DNA of 64,000 nt. Source: Bacteroidota bacterium (GTDB taxonomy: Bacteria > Bacteroidota > Ignavibacteria > Kryptoniales > JAKASW01). The position numbers were made by a program, and so were the translations under genes. The stretch spans positions 1 through 64,000 of the forward strand of contig JAMCXB010000067.1 in the NCBI GenBank assembly GCA_023480735.1. The letters are read 5' to 3'. Below are positions 1 through 7,548 of this stretch, piece by piece; position 1 is the stretch's first letter; every line of letters starts with the position of its first letter. The notes below the pieces were generated by a model. The model saw only the letters and a list, made by a program, of their open reading frames with translations, ran no database searches and was not told the DNA's origin.

Positions 1-1
1 C

Positions 2-1039
2 TTGGCCTCGAAAGATAAAATTCGGGTTGCAATATATGGAGCCTCCGGTTATGCCGGTTACGAGCTTTACAAAATCCTCAAGAGACATGGTTATGCCGAA
101 ATCAGGTACATAACCGCCGAATCAGCGGCCGGCAAGAGGCTGAGCGATATTTTCCCAACAACCGATGACTTCAGGATCGTGAAGAATGCCGATGTTAAGC
201 TAGGCGATGTGGATGCAATTTTTCTTTCTCTCCCTCACGGTGCCGCAAAGAGTGTGGTCGAGGAAATCGGACAGACTTCGGGACATGTTAAGATCATTGA
301 TCTGAGTGCAGACTACAGATTCGACGATGCAGATGAGTATGAGAAATGGTACGGTACTAAACACACAAGTCCAGACTTCCTGGACGACTTCGTCTACGGA
401 TTGACTGAAATCAACCGCATCGCAGTCAGGAAAGCGCAATTCGTCGCAAATCCAGGATGCTATCCGACTGCCACCATTCTTGGGGTCTATCCTCTTCTGA
501 AAAATAGGATTGCCGATTTGACTGTGCCGCTCATCATCGACGCGAAATCCGGCGTCACGGGTGCCGGGAGAAAGGCCGAGGTGAGGCTTCTGTTTGCAGA
601 GCTGAACGAGAACCTTTACCCGTATAACATCGGTTACGTCCATCGCCACACCGGGGAAATCGAACAAGAACTTAAGAAAGTATCCAGTTCTGACCTTAAA
701 ATAATCTTTTCCCCCCATCTTGTTCCGATTACAAGAGGAATGCTTAATACCATCTATGCCAAACTTAACACGACACTTTCAACCGAAGAACTAACCGGAA
801 TATTTCATGAGACCTATAGGGACGAGACCTTCGTGAAGGTACTCGCCGCGAACCAAATCGCGTCGTTCCAGCATACTGTAAACACCAACATGTGTGTCAT
901 GTCGGTGAAGAAAGTAGAGAATTCTCCGTACGCTATTGTCATTTCTTCGATTGACAATCTCGGTAAAGGGGCTGCCGGACAAGCGGTACAAAATTTCAAC
1001 GTGATGTCCGGTATCCCGGAGTCGGAGGGACTAATTTGA
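2..1039 (+). CDS. argC: N-acetyl-gamma-glutamyl-phosphate reductase
   Basis: Reduces N-acyl-glutamyl-5-phosphate to the semialdehyde with NADPH, third step of arginine synthesis in the cytoplasm. The N-terminus has the Rossmann pattern GASGYAG (residues 13-19). The catalytic Cys153 sits in NPGCYPTA, and HRHTGEIEQ (about 214-222) supplies the active-site histidine. The GCYPTA motif argues for ArgC and against the LysY paralogue, which as I recall has GCNATA. A TTG start at base 2 gives 345 residues, the usual length, but only one base lies upstream, so a start before the window cannot be excluded. The stop overlaps the argB start as TTGA. Whether acetyl or succinyl intermediates are used, as in some Bacteroidota, is not visible. 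Confidence 0.93.
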   Translation: MASKDKIRVAIYGASGYAGYELYKILKRHGYAEIRYITAESAAGKRLSDIFPTTDDFRIVKNADVKLGDVDAIFLSLPHGAAKSVVEEIGQTSGHVKIIDLSADYRFDDADEYEKWYGTKHTSPDFLDDFVYGLTEINRIAVRKAQFVANPGCYPTATILGVYPLLKNRIADLTVPLIIDAKSGVTGAGRKAEVRLLFAELNENLYPYNIGYVHRHTGEIEQELKKVSSSDLKIIFSPHLVPITRGMLNTIYAKLNTTLSTEELTGIFHETYRDETFVKVLAANQIASFQHTVNTNMCVMSVKKVENSPYAIVISSIDNLGKGAAGQAVQNFNVMSGIPESEGLI

Positions 1040-1803
1040 GGATAGTGTTAAAGATTGGCGGCAACGAAATCGATGATCACAGTTTTCTCGACAAGATATC
1101 TTCAATTGTTGCAACACTTCAGGGCGAAAATCACCAGGTAGTGCTTGTCCATGGGGGTGGGAAAGAAATTACCAGGCTTCTCACCAAACTTGGGGTCGAG
1201 ACGAACTTCGTGAAAGGGATGCGGTATACAAACGCCGAGACACTTGATATCGTGGAGATGAGTCTGTCAGGATTGATCAATAAGCGTCTAGTCAGGTCAC
1301 TTCAGCAGAAAAAAGTGAATGCGATAGGATTAAGCGGAGTAGATGGGAGGATTCTGGTCGCCGAGAAGATGTTGCGGGAAGGAGAAGACGTTGGTCTTGT
1401 TGGGGAGGTGGCAAGCGTCAATGCCAACATGCTTGAGGAATTAATGGGGCGCTTCGCCGTCGTATTATCGCCGATAAGCACGAATGCAGATTCTACTTCA
1501 TCCCTCAACGTGAATGCTGATTTCGCCGCAGCATCAGTCGCTTCGTCTCTTAGGTCCGAATTGGCTATATTCCTATCGAATGTATCGGGCGTTATTGAGA
1601 ATGGCGCCGTGTTGGCAAAGTTGAATGAAAAGGACTTCATGGGATTGAAACGAAGCGGGGTTGTCACGGGGGGAATGGTGCCTAAGATCGAAGCGGCTAT
1701 TCGTGCTGTTAGGAATGGTGTGCGGATGGCTTTTGTCACTGATGCAGACGGCGCCATGCAGATAATTTCGGGGCAAGACGCAGGAACGCAGGTGGTCGTT
1801 TGA
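1036..1803 (+). CDS. argB: Acetylglutamate kinase
   Basis: Phosphorylates N-acetylglutamate (or an N-acyl equivalent), second step of arginine synthesis. It is an amino-acid kinase fold protein of 255 residues with KIGGN at 6-10 and the glycine-rich HGGGKEI at 39-45, which binds the acyl-amino acid and phosphate. A late GGMVPKIEAA segment (about 214-223) is typical of the family. It starts with TTG inside the argC stop (TTGA), implying translational coupling, and ends with another TTGA overlap to the next gene. It is short and lacks the N-terminal helix of arginine-sensitive hexameric enzymes, so it is probably not feedback-inhibited that way (inference). Confidence 0.92.
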   Translation: MRIVLKIGGNEIDDHSFLDKISSIVATLQGENHQVVLVHGGGKEITRLLTKLGVETNFVKGMRYTNAETLDIVEMSLSGLINKRLVRSLQQKKVNAIGLSGVDGRILVAEKMLREGEDVGLVGEVASVNANMLEELMGRFAVVLSPISTNADSTSSLNVNADFAAASVASSLRSELAIFLSNVSGVIENGAVLAKLNEKDFMGLKRSGVVTGGMVPKIEAAIRAVRNGVRMAFVTDADGAMQIISGQDAGTQVVV

Positions 1804-2279
1804 GATTAGAGACTAAGAGCTACTTGTTCTTGCTTGTGCTGGCTGTGATTTACGACGTGATGTTCACTGTTCCACCATTGCTGCTTCATTTCGGAATCAA
1901 TGCGGATATACTCTACAAGTTTTTTCGTCCCGTTTGCGATCAGATGGATTCCAGAAGCTTTCACCTCTTCGGTTACAAACTTGCGGTGTGCTCAAGATGT
2001 GCGTCAATATACTACGGCGCCACACTTGGAATAGTTCTCTATCCATTCTTCAAGCCGTTGAAGGATGTCGAGATACCGAACCTTCTTTTTCTCGCTATTC
2101 CACTTGCGGCACTTGTCGCGGATTTTAGCTTAGATTACATCGATATAGGACATAACACTTTTCTCTCTCGTTCTGTGACCGGAGGAGTCTTCGGGATATC
2201 ATTGGCATTTTTCGTGGTTCCGGTTTGGGTATCACTTTTCAGAGAACTAAAAACAAAGAGGCTTGTCCAAAATGAATAG
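1800..2279 (+). CDS. DUF2085 family membrane protein
   Basis: A 159-residue integral membrane protein of unknown function. It shows the DUF2085 signature: CDQMDSRSFHLFG followed by VCSRCASIYYG (about residues 46-75), a cysteine pattern that may bind metal. Three or four hydrophobic segments are visible (about 10-30, 68-85, 95-112, 125-145). The TTG start overlaps the argB stop (TTGA), so it is probably co-transcribed with arginine genes, but nothing in the protein points to arginine. Start choice rests on the overlap. Confidence 0.75.
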   Translation: MRLETKSYLFLLVLAVIYDVMFTVPPLLLHFGINADILYKFFRPVCDQMDSRSFHLFGYKLAVCSRCASIYYGATLGIVLYPFFKPLKDVEIPNLLFLAIPLAALVADFSLDYIDIGHNTFLSRSVTGGVFGISLAFFVVPVWVSLFRELKTKRLVQNE

Positions 2280-2775
2280 TTCGGCTTATTTCCGACCTGC
2301 AATGTTTGCTGGGCTTATCCTGGCGGTAATTAATTTCTCACCCGGGTTGGATCTTGTTAATTGTTTCTGCTGTGCCGGACTTCTGTTCGGCGGCGTTCTG
2401 GCAGTTCTCTTCTACAGGATGGACCTGCAGGAAGGCCAGACGATTATGAACATAGACGGATTTTATCTCGGCCTCTGGACAGGAATTTTTGCCGCGGGTT
2501 TTGAGACTGTACTGAATATTACCATCGGCCCGTTCATCGCTGACATCAAGTTTAACATGATAAAAGGTCTCGTGCACAATATCTTCAGCGGTATGTCGAT
2601 TCCGCCAGATCTCATGAATCAGCTGAGCCAGGCTATCGCCGCTGCTAAGAGGCCTGCGTTGATCGATTCGTTGCTGAGTTTCTTCTTGCTTGTGGTAGTA
2701 TATGCGATTTTTACAATTTTCGGCGCACTCCTGACAACAGCGTTCATACAGAAACGCAAGGCAAAGCCCGTCTGA
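2272..2775 (+). CDS. Small polytopic membrane protein, unknown function
   Basis: About 167 residues, not recognised. ATG at 2272 is preferred over an in-frame TTG at 2263. It overlaps the end of the DUF2085 gene by 8 bases, so it is the last gene of the argC-argB operon. Hydrophobic segments lie near residues 10-30, 35-50, 65-90 and 125-150, with a CFCC cysteine cluster near residue 30 and a basic C-terminal tail. The cysteine-rich first hairpin resembles small uncharacterised DUF4199-like Bacteroidota membrane proteins only loosely. No function is proposed. Confidence 0.6.
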   Translation: MNSSAYFRPAMFAGLILAVINFSPGLDLVNCFCCAGLLFGGVLAVLFYRMDLQEGQTIMNIDGFYLGLWTGIFAAGFETVLNITIGPFIADIKFNMIKGLVHNIFSGMSIPPDLMNQLSQAIAAAKRPALIDSLLSFFLLVVVYAIFTIFGALLTTAFIQKRKAKPV

Positions 2776-2914
2776 TCTTCTACCCGAGTTCCTTCGGCAT
2801 TAATTGCCCGTCGGCTCCGCGGTTAGACACTTAGGACCAACTGCAAAAGCTGGATGACTGAAATCAACCCGGCCGATTCTTGCACTAAAACTAATCTACA
2901 AACAAAGAAGTGAT

Positions 2915-3250
2915 CTAATCTATTACAGTATCCTCGGGGACTTCTATTAGAAGTCGAAGCAGCGCCGTACTCATAGTCTTTCCCTGTGCATCATTCCTCA
3001 ACGATACCGTTCCTCCTCCGGCAAGTGCCTCATGTAACAGAAAATTCAGCGCGTGGAGGTTGGGAAGTTCGTATCGCTCTACTTCCCCGTTACACAGTCC
3101 CGCGAAGTGCGCTTTTACCACACCCGTTGTTACCCTTTCCTTAAGTATCTGATAGTACTCGGACTTTCGCGCTATCAAACCGATGTTTGAAGCATCTCCC
3201 TTGTCGCCGCTTCTTGCATGGGCGAGCTTGAGCAATTGCACCTTCTTCAT
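2915..3250 (-). CDS. AtuA-related small protein (AtuA C-terminal-like domain)
   Basis: A 111-residue protein starting ARSGDKGDASNIG-like (residues 12-24), the hallmark of the small domain that forms the C-terminal part of longer AtuA-type proteins. Here it is a separate gene 38 bases downstream of the AtuA-family gene on the same strand, so the two probably make one complex. In pseudomonads AtuA belongs to acyclic terpene (citronellol/geraniol) use, but this split pair is found widely in bacteria with unknown substrates. Role in acyl-CoA metabolism is inferred only. Confidence 0.8.
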   Translation of the reverse strand: MKKVQLLKLAHARSGDKGDASNIGLIARKSEYYQILKERVTTGVVKAHFAGLCNGEVERYELPNLHALNFLLHEALAGGGTVSLRNDAQGKTMSTALLRLLIEVPEDTVID

Positions 3251-3288
3251 TTGCTTTTAATCCTTTCATTCGGGGACCGATTTCCTAA

Positions 3289-4683
3289 TCAAATCTCAGA
3301 CACTTCAACAAACGGCTTCACATGAGACTTTGGAATCAGCGACGGCCAGTAGGCAACCACGTCCTGAGGTTTCGGACGGCCACCTCCAAATCCTGTTACA
3401 GTTGGTGGCCCTGTCAGGACGAGGGGCACGAGTTGTCTTCCGAAAGCGTCTACCGCTTCCCGGTCCTTGCTTCTCACGGCGACTCGGAGGACAACTTCAT
3501 TCAATTCACGGGGCATCGGGCTCAATGGACCGTGGCATGAATTATAACCTAAGAATTCGGTGTGGAACTCGTCATACCGATAGCCAAGGGACTCCAAACG
3601 CTGGCGTATAATTCTATCGGCAGCTTGAGCTTTCTCCAGGGCCTCCGGCCAGCCATATGTTAAGGTGCCAATAGCATAGTAACCCTCCGCATATGCCATG
3701 GATACTTTGAAAAACTCCGTCGGCGCTCTCCCCTTCACGTCGAAAACTTTTACCCGGTCGGCACCTGCCTGTTCGAGCCGAATACTCGTGAAATCTGCGA
3801 TCACTTCAGGCGTAATGTATTCCGCCGGGTTGCCGATCTCATACAGGAGCTGCTCCTTGATGGTATCTACCGAAACTAATCCTCCGGTACCCTTGTGTTT
3901 GGTGATATAGACTGTCCCGTTTGGATGGGCCTCAGCGATCGGGAATCCGATGTTCGCAAGGTCGGGCACGTTTTTCCAATCCTTCATATAGTTTCCGCCG
4001 GAGGATTGTCCGCCGCATTCCAGGATGTGGCCGGCCACGATGCCTGCCGCCAGCTTATCGTAGTCGTTTTCACCCCAGCCAAACTCATAGATCATCGGAG
4101 CCAGCGTCAAACCGGTGTCGGTCGCTCTGCCGGTAAGAACTATCTGAGCACCCTCGTTCAAGGCCTCTGCTATAGGGAAAGCGCCGAAATATACATTGGC
4201 ACTCTGAAGATGGTCTTTGACCTTACTGAGGCTCTCTCCAGTATCCATATTCTTGAGCTCGACGCCGCTTTCAAATAGGTTATCCACCCGACCATATATA
4301 TCGTCTCCGAGAACAACTCCTATTCTCAATCCCTTTACGCCTGCGTTTCTCGCAATCTCGAAAATGGCATCGCGGCAAGCTTGCGGATTCACTCCTCCAC
4401 CGTTTGTGATGACTTTTATGTCTCTCTCAACAACGAAGGGGAGTATCTGCTCCATCACCGGGAGCAAGTCTTTTGCATACCCGAGTTTGGGATCTCGCGA
4501 TTTCTGTTTCTGAAGTATAGACATGGTTACCTCAGCCAGATAATCCATCACCAGATAGTCGATAGGTCCCTTGCTTACTTGCCAGTAGGGTGCCTGCGGA
4601 AGGTCCCCCCAGTAACCCTGCCCTGACGCGATGCGAATTGATTCCTTCTCCGACCGTGATCTACTTGTCTTTGCTGTTTTCAC
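3289..4683 (-). CDS. Acyclic terpene utilisation AtuA family protein (DUF1446)
   Basis: A 464-residue cytoplasmic protein. After a short basic leader it shows RIASGQGYWGD (about 17-27) and DYLVMDYLAE (about 43-52), both typical of the AtuA/DUF1446 family. Then come a conserved NGGGVNPQ (about 94-101) and GRATDTGLTL (about 186-195). The biochemical reaction is not established for the family. It is followed by the small AtuA-related gene, presumably its partner. A distant carboxyltransferase at 34114-35781 belongs to the methylcrotonyl/geranyl-CoA class, a reaction type found beside AtuA in pseudomonads, so a branched acyl-CoA role is possible but unproven. Confidence 0.82.
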   Translation of the reverse strand: MKTAKTSRSRSEKESIRIASGQGYWGDLPQAPYWQVSKGPIDYLVMDYLAEVTMSILQKQKSRDPKLGYAKDLLPVMEQILPFVVERDIKVITNGGGVNPQACRDAIFEIARNAGVKGLRIGVVLGDDIYGRVDNLFESGVELKNMDTGESLSKVKDHLQSANVYFGAFPIAEALNEGAQIVLTGRATDTGLTLAPMIYEFGWGENDYDKLAAGIVAGHILECGGQSSGGNYMKDWKNVPDLANIGFPIAEAHPNGTVYITKHKGTGGLVSVDTIKEQLLYEIGNPAEYITPEVIADFTSIRLEQAGADRVKVFDVKGRAPTEFFKVSMAYAEGYYAIGTLTYGWPEALEKAQAADRIIRQRLESLGYRYDEFHTEFLGYNSCHGPLSPMPRELNEVVLRVAVRSKDREAVDAFGRQLVPLVLTGPPTVTGFGGGRPKPQDVVAYWPSLIPKSHVKPFVEVSEI

Positions 4684-4775
4684 GTGCTCCCTCGGTTTTA
4701 GTCAGGAATGACGAAGTTATCACCGAAAATTTAACAGAAAAGATGGGTAATTCCTACAGAATGGATGAAGCTGTG

Positions 4776-4891
4776 GTAATGCCTCACTGAAAGGGTTATT
4801 TCTCTCGCAAAGGCGACAAGAACGCAAAGAAATGTTGACGAGCGGTTCGCTTTGCGAGCGGCTTGGCGAGAAACTATAAGTGAGGGGTTAC
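4776..4891 (-). mobile_element. MITE-like element, copy 1 (116 bp)
   Basis: Non-coding element flanked by the exact 8-bp direct repeat AAGCTGTG at 4768-4775 and 4892-4899, read as a target duplication. Termini are imperfect inverted repeats (GTAATGCCTCACTGA at one end, and GTAAcCCCTCACTTa read from the other). It lies reversed relative to copies 2 and 3. It occupies the 398-base gap between the AtuA-family gene and the GlmU-like gene; apart from this element and the hairpin at 4958-4988 I see nothing else there. Confidence 0.82.
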
Positions 4892-4957
4892 AAGCTGTGC
4901 TGTCTCTCGTATAGCGACAGAGGAAGCGGGGTGACTAAGTTGACAGCACCTTGAAGG

Positions 4958-4988
4958 CTCAGGCCTGCGATATATCTGCAGGCCTGAG
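4958..4988. terminator. Hairpin downstream of the GlmU-like gene
   Basis: Perfect 11-bp inverted repeat CTCAGGCCTGC / GCAGGCCTGAG with a 9-base loop, located about 95 bases past the stop of the minus-strand GlmU-like gene. It could end that transcript, but there is no T-run after the stem on the minus strand, so intrinsic termination is uncertain. Confidence 0.4.
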
Positions 4989-5081
4989 ATTAGTTGTTTA
5001 TCGGAAGCCCTTTAGGAGGTTCATGTATGAGAGAATACCGGTTGTTACATTAACTCCGTAACAAACCAATAGCCGCGTTCG

Positions 5082-6356
5082 TCAAGCTTCCTCTTTAATA
5101 CCTGCAGCGGTTCTCTCTTCTTCGGTCATTTCGAAGACTTTATTGAAGAGCCTTTCGGCCGCTTCGCTGAGCGTCATCTTTCGACGTGCCATGACCCTTC
5201 GGGCAACTTCTAACGCCTTCGGAATCCTGTAGGTTGTCAGTCCTTCGAGACCACCGCCCCACGCAAACGCAGGAATGTATTTCGGCGGCAATCCGGCACC
5301 GTAGACGTTGCAGCAGACGCTGATGACTGTTCCGGTATTGAACATGGAGTTGATTCCGCATTTCGAATGGTCGCCCATCGTCAAGCCGACAAACTGAGAG
5401 CCGGTGTCTACCAGCTTGCCGTCGTTGTACACCTTGACATTGCCGTAATCGTTCTTCAAGTCGCTGTTGTTGGAATCCGCGCCGATGTTTACCCATTCTC
5501 CCAAATAAGCATGCCCAATGAAACCTTCGTGCTGCTTATTCGAATAAGCATGGATGATCGACTCTTCAACCTCACCGCCGACTTTGCATGTTTCGCCGAT
5601 CGTCGTGTTCTCGTAGATCTTTGCAGCGACCTTGACGATGCTGTTCTCGCCAATGAAGGCAGGGCCTTCTATGACGGCATTCGGCATTATCTTGGCGTTA
5701 TTCGAAATGTAGATTGGACCTCCCTCGGCATCGAGGACTACTCCAGGCTTTACCTTTGCCCCTTCAGCTATGTGTATCTGGGAGGGATTTATAAGATGGA
5801 CGCCCTCATAAACCTTGCCCAGAATCTGAGGCTTGCCGTTAGTTAAGATTGCGAAGTCAGCGACGAGCTGAGAGCCGTTGTGGTGAACCAGCTCCCAAGG
5901 ATACTTGATCATCTTCACGTCGGAGACTTCTTCTTTCTTCGCCCCGGCGAAATCTTCTGATGTAACGAGCTTCCCGCCAAGGGACTTCTTCATCGCATCG
6001 AGATTCTTTCCCGACACCCAGGCAGCGATTATCGAATCGCCGCTGACGTAAAGAACGTCGCTGCCCTTGTGTTCGAATTTCTTGACAAGTGTCTCGTCAA
6101 AAAGAAGCCTGCCGTTGATAAACAACACGCGCTGAGCATCGTTTGGAATTTCGTTCACCGGAGAATGAGGATATTTCTCCTTAACGACATCCTTCAAATA
6201 CTCGCGAGTATGCAAAACAACGACGTCACCAGAATATGAGCGGGCAATCTTTTCTCTTAACGAAGTAATACCACACTTCAAATCGTACACCGGCCGGAAA
6301 TGAACAAGAGGCATCAACTTCTTGTAGAACTCATCTTCAAATATGCATATATGCAT
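5082..6356 (-). CDS. Alternative GlmU-like sugar nucleotidyltransferase/acetyltransferase
   Basis: A 424-residue protein matching the Bacteroidota-type putative sugar nucleotidyltransferase that replaces canonical GlmU. The N-terminal part (1 to about 190) is the divergent transferase domain, without the usual LxAGxGTRM loop. From about 190 it is a left-handed beta-helix of hexapeptide repeats (PGVVLDAEGGPIYIS, NAVIEGPAFIGENS and others), then a segment rich in glycine and asparagine around GHAYLGEWVNIGADSNNSD. The likely product is UDP-N-acetylglucosamine for peptidoglycan and lipid A. AAGGAAT precedes the ATG. It lies 62 bases downstream of nagB on the same strand, linking UDP-GlcNAc synthesis and glucosamine-6-phosphate turnover. 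The exact sugar substrate is inferred. Confidence 0.78.
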   Translation of the reverse strand: MHICIFEDEFYKKLMPLVHFRPVYDLKCGITSLREKIARSYSGDVVVLHTREYLKDVVKEKYPHSPVNEIPNDAQRVLFINGRLLFDETLVKKFEHKGSDVLYVSGDSIIAAWVSGKNLDAMKKSLGGKLVTSEDFAGAKKEEVSDVKMIKYPWELVHHNGSQLVADFAILTNGKPQILGKVYEGVHLINPSQIHIAEGAKVKPGVVLDAEGGPIYISNNAKIMPNAVIEGPAFIGENSIVKVAAKIYENTTIGETCKVGGEVEESIIHAYSNKQHEGFIGHAYLGEWVNIGADSNNSDLKNDYGNVKVYNDGKLVDTGSQFVGLTMGDHSKCGINSMFNTGTVISVCCNVYGAGLPPKYIPAFAWGGGLEGLTTYRIPKALEVARRVMARRKMTLSEAAERLFNKVFEMTEEERTAAGIKEEA

Positions 6357-6418
6357 AGAATTCCTTAGTCCTGTTGTTTAGAGGTTATACACTGTTGTTA
6401 CTTCGTCTTGTCCGTTCC

Positions 6419-7201
6419 TCATCCGTAAGTAACAAACTCAGCGGCCAATTTAGTTGCTGCCTTCTTGTCAGTCAGGATAATTGCCTTTCTGTGGAGCTGG
6501 AGAGCAGATGCCGGGCACATCGCTGTGATCGGACCTTCAACTGCAGCCTTTACTGCATCGGCCTTTCCTTCGCCGTTAGCGAGCAAGAGAAGTTCTTTCG
6601 CTTCCATGATTGTCCCAATTCCCATAGTGATGGCGTAGCGAGGAACATCATTCGCACTCTTGAAGAATCTCGCATTGTCTTTCACTGTCTTTTCGGTAAG
6701 TGTCTTTATTCTGGTGCGCGAGCCCAGAGAGGAACCCGGCTCGTTAAAAGCGATGTGACCATTCCCGCCTATGCCTAATACCTGAATATCCAGACCACCG
6801 TACCTCAGCATTTCATTCTCATACCAGGTGCAGAATTGCTGAATCTTAGGATCCGTTTCGAATGAAGATATCTTCAAATCCCCATACATCCCTTGCGGAA
6901 CATGAACGTGTGATCGTTCAATGTTGATATGCTTGAAGAGGTTTTCCCACATGAAGTAGTGATAGCTCTGGTCATGTTCGGGAGGGAGGCCGACGTATTC
7001 GTCAAGATTGAAGGTGGTGACTTTTGAGAAGTCGAGACCTTCGTTCTTGTGCAGCTTGATTAATTCCTTGTATAATCCGAGGGGGGTACTCCCGGTTGCA
7101 AGGCCTAGGACAAGATTGGGTTTGCGTCTGATTCGGGAGGCAATGATCTCAGCGCCCTTCTTACTCATCGCGTCATAGTCTTCATGCACAACGACTAGCA
7201 T
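6419..7201 (-). CDS. nagB: Glucosamine-6-phosphate deaminase
   Basis: Converts glucosamine-6-phosphate to fructose-6-phosphate and ammonia. At 260 residues it has the family's normal length. Motifs: GLATGSTPLGLY (33-44, phosphate loop), TFNLDEYVG (63-71, catalytic Asp) and GIGGNGHIAFNEPGS (143-157) with His149 and Glu154. The Asn before Gly-His, where the E. coli enzyme has Asp, also occurs in other bacterial NagB proteins and is not a defect. It is divergent from the fusion gene at 7549 and shares with it an intergenic region carrying a palindromic operator candidate. With nagA nearby, it serves amino-sugar recycling. Confidence 0.94.
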   Translation of the reverse strand: MLVVVHEDYDAMSKKGAEIIASRIRRKPNLVLGLATGSTPLGLYKELIKLHKNEGLDFSKVTTFNLDEYVGLPPEHDQSYHYFMWENLFKHINIERSHVHVPQGMYGDLKISSFETDPKIQQFCTWYENEMLRYGGLDIQVLGIGGNGHIAFNEPGSSLGSRTRIKTLTEKTVKDNARFFKSANDVPRYAITMGIGTIMEAKELLLLANGEGKADAVKAAVEGPITAMCPASALQLHRKAIILTDKKAATKLAAEFVTYG

Positions 7202-7310
7202 GTTCTTGATCTCCTTTGGTTTTGGTTAGTTAATGTAGCCTGATCTGTGGTGAATTATCTATTCAACAAAGCGGCATAACAACATTGGAACCAATTTCCG
7301 AGAACTGCGA

Positions 7311-7341
7311 ATATTAGTTGGTTGTGTAAACCAACTAATAT
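7311..7341. promoter_or_regulatory. Perfect palindromic operator candidate between divergent nagB genes
   Basis: Two 13-base arms, ATATTAGTTGGTT and AACCAACTAATAT, separated by GTGTA. The core TTAGTT..GTT / AAC..AACTAA resembles the operators of ROK-family repressors such as Bacillus XylR (TTAGTTTGTTT half-site, from memory). The site is 110 bases upstream of nagB and 208 bases upstream of the NagB-like/PIG-L fusion, so one repressor could control both. An AT-rich stretch (TATATTATAA) adjoins it. The rest of the 347-base gap 7202-7548 shows nothing recognisable. Confidence 0.55.
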
Positions 7342-7548
7342 ATATTATAAAAGTCATTCGTCGTTGTCAAGGCTATTCTTACCAAGCCCCCACTGGCACG
7401 ATACAATGCGCCCGGGAATTCTCTTCGACGGGCAGCGCAAAAGGGTTCTTTAAGCAAACAAACTTGAAACATAGCACTACGGGAGCTTAATTTAATTCCG
7501 TGGTGCAGATAATGTTCTCCAGATAAATCACAAGGAACGATCTAGAAA

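Noticed and set aside
2-1803. LysW-dependent lysine pathway (LysY/LysZ) instead of ArgC/ArgB
   Set aside because: The GCYPTA motif and absence of a LysW gene favour arginine synthesis.
6419-7201. Loss of catalytic Asp in nagB (Asn in GNGH)
   Set aside because: Asn at this place is common in Bacteroidota and Bacillus NagB; His149 and Glu154 are intact.
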